DNA of 64,000 nucleotides. It comes from JBDTMT01 sp033764095 (GTDB taxonomy: Bacteria; Desulfobacterota; Binatia; HRBIN30; CADEER01). The translations under genes and the position numbers were made by a program. Location of the stretch: NCBI GenBank assembly GCA_033764095.1, contig JANRJF010000034.1, positions 28,120 to 92,119 of the forward strand. Reading direction: 5' to 3'. The notes under the pieces were generated by a model. It searched no databases. It saw only the letters and a program-made list of their open reading frames with translations, and was not told the origin of the DNA. This document shows positions 1 through 8,254 of the stretch, piece after piece. Positions within the stretch are counted from its first letter, which is position 1; every line of letters starts with the position of its first letter.

Positions 1-1
1 C

Positions 2-166
2 ATCGGCGGCCAGACGCTGTGCCTGCTGCTGACCCTGCTGATGACGCCGGTGGCCTATTCGCTGTTCGACGACCTCGGCCGCCTGCGGCTCGGCGCCCGC
101 CTGCGGCGCGCCTGGCAGGTCGCCTTCGCACGGGTGTGGCCGAGCAACGGCCGCCACCCGGCGTGA
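2..166 (+). CDS. RND efflux permease, C-terminal end (truncated by window start)
   Basis: The window opens inside a gene; 54 codons and a TGA stop are visible. The sequence GGQTLCLLLTLLMTPVAYS followed by a short basic tail matches the last transmembrane helix and cytoplasmic tail of HAE1-type RND inner-membrane efflux pumps, which end with an L-T-L-x-x-x-P-V-x-Y-S pattern. The TolC-family gene starts 59 bp downstream on the same strand, as expected for a tripartite efflux operon. No start or active-site region is visible, so the substrate is unknown. Identification rests on one helix and the context. Confidence 0.72.
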   Translation: MGGQTLCLLLTLLMTPVAYSLFDDLGRLRLGARLRRAWQVAFARVWPSNGRHPA

Positions 167-225
167 CCGGGTCGGGCACGCGTGCTAGAGGCGGCGCGAT
201 TCACTGTGTCGATCGGGGGAACACC

Positions 226-2013
226 ATGCTGAGGCGGATCGCTGTCGTCGCGCTGTTGTTGCTCGCCGCCGCCGCGCCGGCCGCCAACGTGTCGCTGAAC
301 AGCGACGGCTCGCGCGAGTACCTGCTCGACGACGTCCCCAACTTTCCGACCCTGCTCGGCGACCAATGGAGCAACCGCATTCCGAGCGACGCGTTCGAGA
401 GCGAGCGCGGCAGCTACGGGCGCCTGGTGGAGACCGCCGGGCCGCGGCCGATCACGCTGGCCGAGTGCATCGGCCTGGCGCTGGAGAACAACACCGGCCT
501 GCGCATCCGCAAGCTCAGCCCCATCGCCGCCACGGCGCGCGTCCGCCAGGCCTGGTCGAAGTTCGATCCCGAGTTCTTCGGCGAAGCGCGCAAGACGCGC
601 AACGTGACGCCGGTGCAGACGATCAGCCCGTTCTCCAACATCGATCCCGACACCGGCGCGGGACAGCCGTTCCTCTTCAGCGAGGAAGTCGATTTCAACG
701 CCGGCCTGCGCAAGACGCTGTTCAGCAACGGGCGCCTGTCGGCCGATTGGACCAACGCCAAGCTGGAGAGCAACCCGAACTTCATCAACCTGGTCAATCC
801 CGACTACGTCACCACCCTCAACCTCACCCTCAACCAGCCGCTGCTGCGCGACTTCGGCTGGCGCTTCGCCTACCTGGTGGTCGACGTGGCGCAGATCGGC
901 GAGGAGCAGGCGTACTACGACTACACTGCCGGCGTCGCGACGCTGATCGAGAACGTCGAGCGCGCCTATTGGACGTACGTGCTGGCGATCGAGAACGTGC
1001 ACGTCGAGGAGAAGGGCCTCGATCTCGCCAAGGAGCTGCTGCGCCAGAACGAGGGACGCTTCAAGGTCGGCGCGTTGCCGCACACCTCGGTGCTCGAGTC
1101 GGAGGCGGAGGTCGCCCGCCGCGAGGCCAACCTGGTGCGCTCCCGCGCCCTGGAGCGCATCGCGCGCGACAACCTGCGCGCCCTGGTGAACGCCTCTCAG
1201 GACGACAGCGACGCGTTGATCATGATCGAGCCGGCCGACAAGCCGGCGGTGGTGCGCACCGAGTTCGACCTCGACGAGAGCCTCAAGGTCGCCTACCTGC
1301 AGCGCCCCGAGCTGATCGCCGCGCGCCTCAACGTCGATGGCCGCAAGGTCGAGCGCAAGATCGCCGAGAATCGGCTGTTGCCGCGCTTCGATCTGACCGC
1401 GCGCATCGGGCTGAACGGCCTCGGCGGCACCGACGCGGGCCTGGTGCCGACGCCGGTCCCGGGCGCGCCGACGCCGACCCCGGGCGGCTTCTCCTCGGCC
1501 CCCAACCCGCAGATTCTCGGCGGCTACGGCCGCTCGCTCGATCTGCTCACCGACGGCCGCTACTACCAGTACCTGGTCGGCGCGCAGCTGACGATCCCGC
1601 TCGACAACGCGTCGGCCAAGGCCGAGTACGCGCAGGCCAAGGTGAACGCCGAATCGGCGCGCCTCTCGCTGCGCCAGGTCGAAGAGGACGTGACGCTGGA
1701 GATCACCCAGACGGTCAACAACCTGAAAGCCTACCTGAAGGCGATCGAGGCGACGCGGGTGGCGCGCGAGCTGGCGGAGGAGAACGTCAAGAACCAGCAG
1801 GCGCGCTACGACGTCGGGCTGGCCACCACCAAGGACCTGATCGATTTTACCGAGCGCCTGACGCAGGCGCAGCGCTCGGAGATCGAATCGCTGACCAACT
1901 ACAACATCGAGCTCGCCCGTCTGCGCTACGCCGAGGGCACGCTGCTCGACTCGCGCAGCGTGCATCTGGAGCGCAACAACGCCGAGAAGAAGCCCTGGTG
2001 GGCGTGGTTCTGA
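226..2013 (+). CDS. TolC-family outer membrane efflux protein
   Basis: 595-residue outer-membrane channel of a tripartite efflux or type I export system, probably partner of the RND pump just upstream. A signal peptide (LRRIAVVALLLLAAAAPAA) is followed by an OEP-type coiled-coil/beta architecture: conserved 'LAECIGLALENN' near residue 80, long helical stretches around 230-330 and 460-570, and the family's 'RPELIAARLNV' near 360. A Pro/Thr-rich stretch (VPTPVPGAPTPTPG, about residues 405-420) is an odd insertion at the centre. The ATG at 226 was chosen because GGGGGA sits 7-12 bases upstream and a signal peptide follows directly; the frame stays open further upstream but that part overlaps the pump gene and looks non-coding. 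The protein ends in WWAWF. Confidence 0.9.
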   Translation: MLRRIAVVALLLLAAAAPAANVSLNSDGSREYLLDDVPNFPTLLGDQWSNRIPSDAFESERGSYGRLVETAGPRPITLAECIGLALENNTGLRIRKLSPIAATARVRQAWSKFDPEFFGEARKTRNVTPVQTISPFSNIDPDTGAGQPFLFSEEVDFNAGLRKTLFSNGRLSADWTNAKLESNPNFINLVNPDYVTTLNLTLNQPLLRDFGWRFAYLVVDVAQIGEEQAYYDYTAGVATLIENVERAYWTYVLAIENVHVEEKGLDLAKELLRQNEGRFKVGALPHTSVLESEAEVARREANLVRSRALERIARDNLRALVNASQDDSDALIMIEPADKPAVVRTEFDLDESLKVAYLQRPELIAARLNVDGRKVERKIAENRLLPRFDLTARIGLNGLGGTDAGLVPTPVPGAPTPTPGGFSSAPNPQILGGYGRSLDLLTDGRYYQYLVGAQLTIPLDNASAKAEYAQAKVNAESARLSLRQVEEDVTLEITQTVNNLKAYLKAIEATRVARELAEENVKNQQARYDVGLATTKDLIDFTERLTQAQRSEIESLTNYNIELARLRYAEGTLLDSRSVHLERNNAEKKPWWAWF

Positions 2014-2027
2014 CCGCTCCCGGAAAA

Positions 2028-2127
2028 ATCAACGCAGAGTCGCAGAGTCGCGGAGGGCGCGAGATGAGAAGGACGATGAACTCTCGTTTTCTCGGCAATC
2101 CTCTGCGCCTCGGCGTCTCTGCGTTGA
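2028..2127. repeat. Inverted word repeat, GCAGAG family, copy 1
   Basis: Left arm at 2030-2055 (ACGCAGAGTCGCAGAG and on) and right arm at 2100-2127 (CCTCTGCGCCTCGGCG and on) are imperfect reverse complements around a 45-base spacer. The left arm contains the Shine-Dalgarno and the right arm encodes part of the signal peptide of the downstream lipoprotein. The same word family recurs at 19937, 22991, 30494 and 63647. Confidence 0.8.
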
Positions 2128-2831
2128 GTCTGGTGGTGCTCGCCGGCTGCGGGCCGTCGCGAGTGAAGATCACCCAGGAGACCAACGCGGTCGGCCTGCC
2201 GCGTCCGGCGGCGGTCTACGTCTACGACTTTGCCGTCTCGCCCTCCGAGGTGCAGCTCGACCAGGGCGGCCCGCTGCGCCGCATCGGCAGCCGCCTGCTC
2301 GGCGAGGGCGGCGATCCCGATCAACAGGCGATCGACACCGGCCACCAGGTGGCCGACCGCCTGGCCACCGACCTGGTGGCGAAGATCACCGCCATGGGCC
2401 TGCCGGCGCAGCGCATCACCCGCAGCCAGGTGCCGCCGGAGGGCGCCGTCGCTGTCGGCGGCCAGTTCGTCTCGGTCGACGAGGGCAGCCAGCTGAAGCG
2501 CATGGCGATCGGCTTCCACCAGGGCCAGTCGAGCGTCACCGCACAGGTGCAGCTCTACCAGGTCACCGGCCGGCGCGAGGCCGCGCAGCTGCTCGAGTTC
2601 ACCGCGTCGTCGGCCAGCCCGCCGACGCCCGGCGCCGTCGTCACCATGGGCGCCGGCGCCGCCGTGCAGGCCGGCGCCGCCGCCTCCGGCGTGAAGGAGC
2701 TCACCTCGACGGTGGAAGCCGACGCCGGCCGCCTCGCCGACGCGGTCGCGCGCAACCTGCAGACGTTCTTCGCCAAGCAGGGCTGGACCGCCCCGCCGAG
2801 CCAGCTGCCGTCGCTCCCCGACCTGCCCTGA
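2064..2831 (+). CDS. DUF4410-like lipoprotein
   Basis: 255-residue predicted lipoprotein. The N-terminus is a lipoprotein signal peptide ending in a lipobox (VVLAGC), so the mature protein is probably lipidated. The mature part has 'AVYVYDFAVSP' and, later, 'IGFHQGQSSVTAQVQLYQ', resembling the DUF4410 family of small exported proteins of unknown function. ATG 2064 is preferred over ATG 2076 because GGAGG at 2052-2056 lies seven bases upstream. That Shine-Dalgarno, and the hydrophobic stretch LRLGVSAL, lie within the arms of the inverted repeat at 2028-2127. It follows the TolC gene by 50 bp and could belong to the same transcript. Function is not known. Confidence 0.78.
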   Translation: MRRTMNSRFLGNPLRLGVSALSLVVLAGCGPSRVKITQETNAVGLPRPAAVYVYDFAVSPSEVQLDQGGPLRRIGSRLLGEGGDPDQQAIDTGHQVADRLATDLVAKITAMGLPAQRITRSQVPPEGAVAVGGQFVSVDEGSQLKRMAIGFHQGQSSVTAQVQLYQVTGRREAAQLLEFTASSASPPTPGAVVTMGAGAAVQAGAAASGVKELTSTVEADAGRLADAVARNLQTFFAKQGWTAPPSQLPSLPDLP

Positions 2832-2836
2832 GCCGG

Positions 2837-2857
2837 CGCGCGGCAGCGCGCCGCGCG
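2837..2857 (+). terminator. GC hairpin after the DUF4410 lipoprotein
   Basis: CGCGCGGC and GCCGCGCG form a perfect 8-bp stem with a five-base loop, starting five bases after the TGA. No T-run follows, so intrinsic termination is uncertain; it could only protect the 3' end. Confidence 0.35.
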
Positions 2858-2952
2858 TGCGCTCTGCCACAGTCCTTCGCGCAGATGGCTGAACAGCAGA
2901 TTCTGCGTCCTATTTTCATGTTGAACGACGCGCTGCGCGACGCTCTAAGTCG

Positions 2953-2969
2953 CCCCGTTCGCTTCGGGG
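2953..2969 (+). promoter_or_regulatory. Leader hairpin before the large repeat protein
   Basis: CCCCG/CGGGG with a seven-base loop, ending just before the Shine-Dalgarno (GGGGAGAGGG) of the gene at 2979; the right side of the stem shares the first Gs of the ribosome binding site. It could modulate translation, but the stem is only five base pairs. Confidence 0.25.
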
Positions 2970-2978
2970 AGAGGGCTC

Positions 2979-5900
2979 ATGCAGGCTGCGCTTCGCATCG
3001 CTGCGGCGATGCTGTCGTTGTTCGTCGCACCGCGCGCGCGCGCGATCGATCCGCTCGGCGGCGAGCTCGCCGTCAACACCGTCACCGCCGGTGATCAGGT
3101 CACGCCCGCGGCGTGCCGTCGGCCGGACGGCTCGCTGGTCGCGGCATGGACCACCATCGCGAGCGCCGATCGCGTCGCCAGCATCGCGGCGCGACTGTTC
3201 GACGCGAGCGGCATGCCGCTCGGCGACGAATTCGCCGTCGAGAGCGCCACGACGCCGGCGCGCCTGCCGGCGGTCGCCTGCGATGGCGGCGGCGGCTTCG
3301 TCGTCGCCTGGGTGATGCCCGACGCGGCGGAGTCGACTCCGGCGCACGCCGCCGCGGCGCTGCTGCGCCGCACCAACGACGTCTACGCGCGCCGCTTCGG
3401 CAGCGACGGAACGGCGCTCGGCGACGCATTCCTGGTGAACACGTTCGCCGCCGGCGCACAGGGCAGCGTGGATCAACCCGACGCGGTCGGGCCATCGGTC
3501 GCCGCCGACGCCACCGGGCGCTTCGTCGTCGTGTGGGCGAGCGACACGGCCGGATCGCTGCCGGCGACCAGCGCCGCCAGCGCGGTCGATGCGGACGGTA
3601 CCGCGGTGCGCGCGCAGCGTTACAGCAGCACCGGTGCGGCGGTCGGCGGCGAGTTGCAGATCAACCGCACCACGGCCGGCGATCAAACCCGCCCCGACGT
3701 TGGCATGCGCGCCGACGGCAGCTTCGTCGTCGCCTGGACGACGCCGGGCGACACCGACACCGACGTGGTCGCGCGCCGTTTCGCCGCCGACGGCAGCCCG
3801 CTCGGCGACGAGATCGCGGTCAACGACCCGAACGACAACAACGACGGCACCGGCATCCGCTTCCACGAGGGACCGGCGATCGCCGTGCACGATGGCGGCG
3901 GATTCGTCGTCGCCTGGTCGAACACCGCCGGGGCGATGGGCCCGCCGGCGGCGATGATGGCGGCGACGCCGGTGGTGGACGGACCGAGCAAGTCGCAGGT
4001 CTTCGCCCGCCCGTTCGACGCCGACGGCCTGCCTACCGGCGACGCGATCCTGATGCCCTTCGAGAGCTGGGGCGAGACCGCACTGCCCGACGTCGCGCCG
4101 CTCGCCGGCGAGCGTTTCGTCGTCGCCTGGACCGGCCGCACGCAGTTCAGCGACGGCAGCGTCTTCGTGCAGAGCTACGAGGCAGACGGCACCCCGGACA
4201 GCGGCGCCCAGGCGGCGAACACGACCACCGACGGCGTGCAGGGATTCGCGCTGGTGATCGACAGCGGCGCGGGCAAGGCGACCGTCGTGCTCGACGCCGG
4301 CGGCGCGGCGCTGGCGGCACGCGGCACCGATGAGTACGCGGTGCTCTGGGAGAGCGCCGGCGTCGCGGATCTGATCAATGATGCGGTGGCCGACGGTCAG
4401 GACGGCAGCCTGAGCGGCATCTACGCGCGCCGCTACGGCGCACCCGCCGGCAGCACCCCGACCGACACGCGCACGCCGACCAACACGCCGACACCGACGC
4501 CGCGCAACCCGGCGCAGCCGAGCGGCGACGAGATCCCGATCAACCTGCTCACCGACGGCAGCCAGATGGTGCCGGCGGCGTGCCGCGCCGGCGACGGTAG
4601 TTTCGTCGCCGCATGGACCAGCTTCGATCCCGACGACATGAACGTCCCGGTCGGCGTGCGGGCGCGCCGCTTCGCCGCCGACGGCACGCCGCTCGGCGGC
4701 GAGCTCGCCGTCAACCCGAGCGAGCAACGCGCCGCGCTGGCGGCGGTGGCCTGTGCACCGGACGGCCGTTTCGTCGTCGCCTGGGCGGCGGCGATTTCGT
4801 CGCAGACGCCGGTCGAGGGCTCCGCCGCCGCCGCCGTCGCGACGCCGGATCGCGTCGACGTCTACGCGCAGCGCTATGACGCCGGCGGCACGCCGCTGAA
4901 GGATGCGTTCCTGGTCAACAGCACGACGCTCGACAATCAGGGCTCGGTCGAGCGTCCGGCCGGCATCGGGCCCGCCGTGGCGATGGATGCCGACGGCAAC
5001 TTCGTCGTCGTCTGGCCCGGCCGCTCCGATGCGTCCGCCTCCGACGTCTTCGGCCAGCGCTTCGCCGCCGACGGCACGCCGCTCGGCGGCGAGTTTGTGG
5101 TCAACGAAACCTCCATCGGCGACCAGTTCCACCCCGACGTCGCGATGGCGCCGGACGGCCGCTTCGTCGTCGTCTGGAGCAGCGACGGCGGCATGGCGGG
5201 CTGGCAGGTGATGGCGCGCCGCTACGCCGGCGACGGCAACCCGGCGAGCGGCGAGGTGCGCATCGACGCCGGCGTCGACTTCTACGCCGGCGTCGGTCTG
5301 CCGCCGTTGATCGACAACCCGGCGGTCGCGCTGAGCCCCGGCGGCGAATTCCTCGTCGTCTGGTCGAGCCTCGGCGAGCTGCCGCCGACCAGACCCGACG
5401 AGCTTCCAGCCGCCGCCGATCCGCCCAGCTTCGGCGTCGTGCGCGGCCAGTACTTCGCTGCCGACGGCAGCCCGCTCGGCGCGCCGCTGCTGTTCGCCAC
5501 CGCACCCGACACGCACGATCTGATGCCCGACGTCGCCGCCGCCGGCAGCTGCTTCATGGTGGTCTGGACGGCGGTGCCGTATCCGATCACCGACGGCCTG
5601 GTGTTCGCGCAGTTCCTCGACGCCGCCGCGCGACCGATCGGCACGCCGTTCCAGGTCAACACGACGACCGAGGGCATCCAGGGCCTGGCGCTCGGCGCCG
5701 CCGCCGGCGGCCGGCCGGTGCTCAACCCCGGCGGCGCCGCCGTCGCCGGCTCCGGCACCTGCGACATCGCCGTTCTGTGGGAGAGCGACGACGCACCACC
5801 CACTCCGGCCGCCGCCAGCCTCGCCGGTCAGGACGGCGACAACAGCGGCGTCTACGCACAGCTGTACCAGGCGGCGATGGAGGAGGGGTCGCCGACGCCG

Positions 5901-6407
5901 AGCGCGACGGTGACGGCAACCGCCACCGCCACCGACAGCGTCGCGCCGGCGGCCAGCACGCCGACCGCGACGGCGAGCGCGAGCGCGACGGCCACACCCA
6001 CCGCCACCGCGACCGCCACGGCGACGCAGACGCGCACGCCGAGCCCCGCCGCGCCGCGCCTCGCCGGTCCGCTGGCGCCGGGGAGCGGTCCGGTGTGCGG
6101 CGACACCGACAACAGCCTCGCACCAGGATGCCTGCTGCTGTGCAGCGCCGGTGCCGACGGCCGCCTCGGCGGCGGCGACGACGACTGCGGTCTCGGCAGC
6201 ACCGGCAGCGACGCCGGCGGCGCCTTCTGCTTCACACCGGCCCGCCCACTACGCGACGGCGAGCGCGTCTTCGCGCGCGACGTCTGCCGCGGCCTCGACG
6301 GCCCACTCGCGGCGGTGAGCACCATCGCGCCCGCCCCCGCGCTCTCACTGCTCGGATTGCTCGCCGCACTCGCCGCATTGATGACCATGGCTCGACACAA
6401 ACTGTAG
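2979..6407 (+). CDS. Large exported repeat protein with duplicated halves and C-terminal anchor
   Basis: 1142 residues. A signal peptide (to about 22) is followed by two homologous halves, residues about 24-485 and 510-970. Each is made of units of the form 'D-G-x-F-V-V-A-W ... ADGTPLGGE-x-x-V-N', suggesting a beta-propeller-like fold; this is inference from the repeats. A Thr/Pro linker (TPTNTPTPTP, about 495) separates the halves, and a second Thr/Ala/Pro-rich linker (about 970-1025) precedes a Cys-bearing segment and a C-terminal hydrophobic helix, APALSLLGLLAALAALMTMA followed by RHKL. That tail resembles IPTL-CTERM-type sorting signals. The start at 2979 has GGGGAGAGGG about nine bases upstream. 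Probably a surface protein; no ligand or enzyme motif is visible. The TAG stop is shared with the repeat at 6405. Confidence 0.75.
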   Translation: MQAALRIAAAMLSLFVAPRARAIDPLGGELAVNTVTAGDQVTPAACRRPDGSLVAAWTTIASADRVASIAARLFDASGMPLGDEFAVESATTPARLPAVACDGGGGFVVAWVMPDAAESTPAHAAAALLRRTNDVYARRFGSDGTALGDAFLVNTFAAGAQGSVDQPDAVGPSVAADATGRFVVVWASDTAGSLPATSAASAVDADGTAVRAQRYSSTGAAVGGELQINRTTAGDQTRPDVGMRADGSFVVAWTTPGDTDTDVVARRFAADGSPLGDEIAVNDPNDNNDGTGIRFHEGPAIAVHDGGGFVVAWSNTAGAMGPPAAMMAATPVVDGPSKSQVFARPFDADGLPTGDAILMPFESWGETALPDVAPLAGERFVVAWTGRTQFSDGSVFVQSYEADGTPDSGAQAANTTTDGVQGFALVIDSGAGKATVVLDAGGAALAARGTDEYAVLWESAGVADLINDAVADGQDGSLSGIYARRYGAPAGSTPTDTRTPTNTPTPTPRNPAQPSGDEIPINLLTDGSQMVPAACRAGDGSFVAAWTSFDPDDMNVPVGVRARRFAADGTPLGGELAVNPSEQRAALAAVACAPDGRFVVAWAAAISSQTPVEGSAAAAVATPDRVDVYAQRYDAGGTPLKDAFLVNSTTLDNQGSVERPAGIGPAVAMDADGNFVVVWPGRSDASASDVFGQRFAADGTPLGGEFVVNETSIGDQFHPDVAMAPDGRFVVVWSSDGGMAGWQVMARRYAGDGNPASGEVRIDAGVDFYAGVGLPPLIDNPAVALSPGGEFLVVWSSLGELPPTRPDELPAAADPPSFGVVRGQYFAADGSPLGAPLLFATAPDTHDLMPDVAAAGSCFMVVWTAVPYPITDGLVFAQFLDAAARPIGTPFQVNTTTEGIQGLALGAAAGGRPVLNPGGAAVAGSGTCDIAVLWESDDAPPTPAAASLAGQDGDNSGVYAQLYQAAMEEGSPTPSATVTATATATDSVAPAASTPTATASASATATPTATATATATQTRTPSPAAPRLAGPLAPGSGPVCGDTDNSLAPGCLLLCSAGADGRLGGGDDDCGLGSTGSDAGGAFCFTPARPLRDGERVFARDVCRGLDGPLAAVSTIAPAPALSLLGLLAALAALMTMARHKL

Positions 6408-6430
6408 GGGCGCGGTTTGCCGCGCCCGGG
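6405..6430. repeat. TAGGGGCGCG hairpin repeat, copy 1
   Basis: GGGCGCGG-TTTG-CCGCGCCC makes an 8-bp hairpin directly at the gene end; the TAG stop at 6405-6407 is the first three bases of the repeat word TAGGGGCGCG. The same word, again with TAG as the stop codon, occurs at 27613. Could act as a terminator-like structure. Confidence 0.65.
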
Positions 6431-6515
6431 TTTGCGACGACACCTGGTCCGCGAACACGATCGCGCATGACCCGATGCTTGCAACCCCGAGCGCGACCGG
6501 GGACAAGCTGCGCCG

Positions 6516-7277
6516 GTGCGTTACGTCCGCCTGATCGCCGTTCTCGCCCTGCTCTCGTCGCTCGGCTACACCGTGCTGCGCTGGCGCGCGCAGGTGAACT
6601 GGCGGCCGACCCAGGTCGTGCTGCTCACCGTCGCCTCGCTGCCGGTGGCGCGGCTCGGCGACGACCAGGGCGCCGCGTCGATCACGCCCAACCTCGATGC
6701 GCTGGCGCGCCAGTCGGTGGTCTTCGACCGCACCGCCGCCGGCGAGGGCGGCAGCGTGCGTACCACCGCCGTGACGCTCGCCTCGCTCTTCCAGCAACGC
6801 GGCACCGCCACCGCCGCGGTCGATGCGCGCAGCGATCCGGATCGCGGCTTCGCGACGGTCATCGCGCAGCCGTTCGCCGCGCCGCCGCAGGGTGACACCG
6901 CGTCGCTGATGACCTGGTTGGCCGAGCACGCACGGCTGCCGTTCTTCCTCTGGATCCACGATGACGGCCCACCGCCGGGCGCCAGCGACGGCGTCGTCGC
7001 CTGGAGCGACGCGCTGGTCGGACGCGTCCTGCGCCAGCTCGCCGCGCTCGGCCTCGGCGACGGGGTCTTGGTCGTCTTCACCGCAAGCCGTGGCGACCCC
7101 ACCCACCCGGGGCTCGTCCCGCTGCTGATCGGCGCGCCGCGCTTCACGCCGCGCCGCGTCTACACGCCGGTCGAGCAGATCGACGTACTGCCGACCGTCG
7201 TCGCCCTCGCCGACCTGCCGCCGCCGGCCGGCATGCCCGGCAAGAGCCTGCTGCCGCTGCTCGACGCGGGCAACTGA
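6516..7277 (+). CDS. Sulfatase/alkaline-phosphatase-fold protein without active-site residues
   Basis: 253 residues, membrane-anchored by an N-terminal helix (residues 3-20). The layout follows sulfatases: 'RPTQVVLLTVASLPVARLG', 'ITPNLDALARQSVVFDRT', 'PFFLWIHDDGPP', 'VVFTASRGD', and 'EQIDVLPTVVALADLP' near the end. However, the family's first metal ligand and following residues (usually TVDTLR) read TVASLP, the C/S-x-P-x-R formylglycine site is absent (AGEGGSVRTT), and the late D-H-G motif is A-S-R-G. It is also about half the usual length. It is therefore probably a non-catalytic relative. The GTG start (6516) has GGGGAC 11 bases upstream; no better ATG is present. Confidence 0.7.
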   Translation: MRYVRLIAVLALLSSLGYTVLRWRAQVNWRPTQVVLLTVASLPVARLGDDQGAASITPNLDALARQSVVFDRTAAGEGGSVRTTAVTLASLFQQRGTATAAVDARSDPDRGFATVIAQPFAAPPQGDTASLMTWLAEHARLPFFLWIHDDGPPPGASDGVVAWSDALVGRVLRQLAALGLGDGVLVVFTASRGDPTHPGLVPLLIGAPRFTPRRVYTPVEQIDVLPTVVALADLPPPAGMPGKSLLPLLDAGN

Positions 7278-7356
7278 CCGGCGCGCTCCGGCCCGGACGT
7301 GAGCGTGGCAAGATCGCGTGGCCAGCCGGCATAGAGAGACAACCAGCGGAGGTCCG

Positions 7357-8013
7357 ATGCGCGCCAGCCTGCTCGTCTTGCTGCTCCTGATCGCTCGTCC
7401 ACTCAGCGCGGTCACGCTGACCGCGGCCACCGCCGGCCCGGCCGACCCGGGCGGCACCGCCACCGTCTGCGTGGCGCTCGACACCGGCGGCGCGCAGGTC
7501 GCCGGCACACAGAACGACCTGACGTGGGACGGCAGCTGCCTCACCCTGCCCGACACCAGCGCCTGCTACGCCTCCGGCACCCACGGCAAGCAGCTGCAGG
7601 GCAAGCTGCTCGACAACCGCGACTTCACCTACCGCGCGCTCATCCTGTCGCTCAGCGACGTCGACCCGATCGACGACGGCGTCCTGTACTGCTGCGACTT
7701 CTTCGTCGAGGCGACGGCTGGCGAGTGCTGCAGGGTGGACGTGACCGGTGCCGGCGCGTCCGATCCGCGCGGCAACGCGCTGGACGTCCTGGCTGTCGGC
7801 GGCCAGGTGTGTGCGGAACCGGAGTCCGCTGTCACCCCCATCGTCATCGCGACGCCGACCCGCACGCCGACGCTGTGCGGCAGCTGCCCTCCGGTCGCCA
7901 ACGACGAAGACGACGGCTGCCAGGTCGCGGCGCCCGCATCGGGCGGCAGCGCGGCATGGCCGCTCGTCGCCGCCGTCGCACTGGCGTTGCTGCGTCGCCG
8001 GCGTGGGGTGTGA
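7357..8013 (+). CDS. Secreted cohesin-like protein with MYXO-CTERM-type C-terminal anchor
   Basis: 218 residues. Signal peptide (LLVLLLLIARPLSA), then a beta-rich domain beginning 'PGGTATVCVALDTGGAQVAG' and 'NDLTWDGSCLTL', a pattern typical of cohesin-like domains, with several Cys pairs. A short Thr/Pro linker (TPTRTPT) leads to DDGCQV, a hydrophobic helix and RRRRGV. This Cys / helix / Arg-cluster arrangement resembles MYXO-CTERM sorting signals and is shared with the three propeller proteins at 34-40 kb. The start was placed at 7357, with GCGGAGG ten bases upstream. Probably anchored at the cell surface; binding partner unknown. Confidence 0.7.
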   Translation: MRASLLVLLLLIARPLSAVTLTAATAGPADPGGTATVCVALDTGGAQVAGTQNDLTWDGSCLTLPDTSACYASGTHGKQLQGKLLDNRDFTYRALILSLSDVDPIDDGVLYCCDFFVEATAGECCRVDVTGAGASDPRGNALDVLAVGGQVCAEPESAVTPIVIATPTRTPTLCGSCPPVANDEDDGCQVAAPASGGSAAWPLVAAVALALLRRRRGV

Positions 8014-8039
8014 GCGGCGTCCTTGTCGCCGGCGCGCTT

Positions 8040-8156
8040 GGCCACGGATTGCACGGAGAAGACCTGGATTACCCGGAGAGAAGAATAAGCCCGGAGCCCG
8101 CAAGCCGCCTGCAGGCTCCGTGTAATCCGTGTCCGGCATCCGTGAAATCCGTGGCC
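8040..8156. repeat. Inverted word repeat, ATCCGTG family, copy 1
   Basis: Left arm GGCCACGGATTGCACGGA (8040-8057), right arm from about 8117 to 8156 containing repeated AATCCGTG words and ending CCGTGGCC. It lies between two same-strand genes in a 241-base gap and otherwise nothing is visible there. Related words occur at 18892, 28621 and 61193. Confidence 0.8.
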
Positions 8157-8254
8157 TCAGCGCCTCAGCTGGAGCACGTCCGCCGAGACCCTCCGCGCAC
8201 CCACGACGACGCGTGACCCTTTTGCCGCGCCGCGAAAGCCGCTAGTCGCGCCGC

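Noticed and set aside
19..225. Upstream extension of the TolC frame
   Set aside because: Overlaps the RND pump end, Pro/Arg-rich and not a signal peptide; ATG 226 with a Shine-Dalgarno fits.
2916..5516. 866-residue minus-strand open frame
   Set aside because: Opposite the repeat protein at 2979, arginine- and alanine-rich, no recognisable domain.
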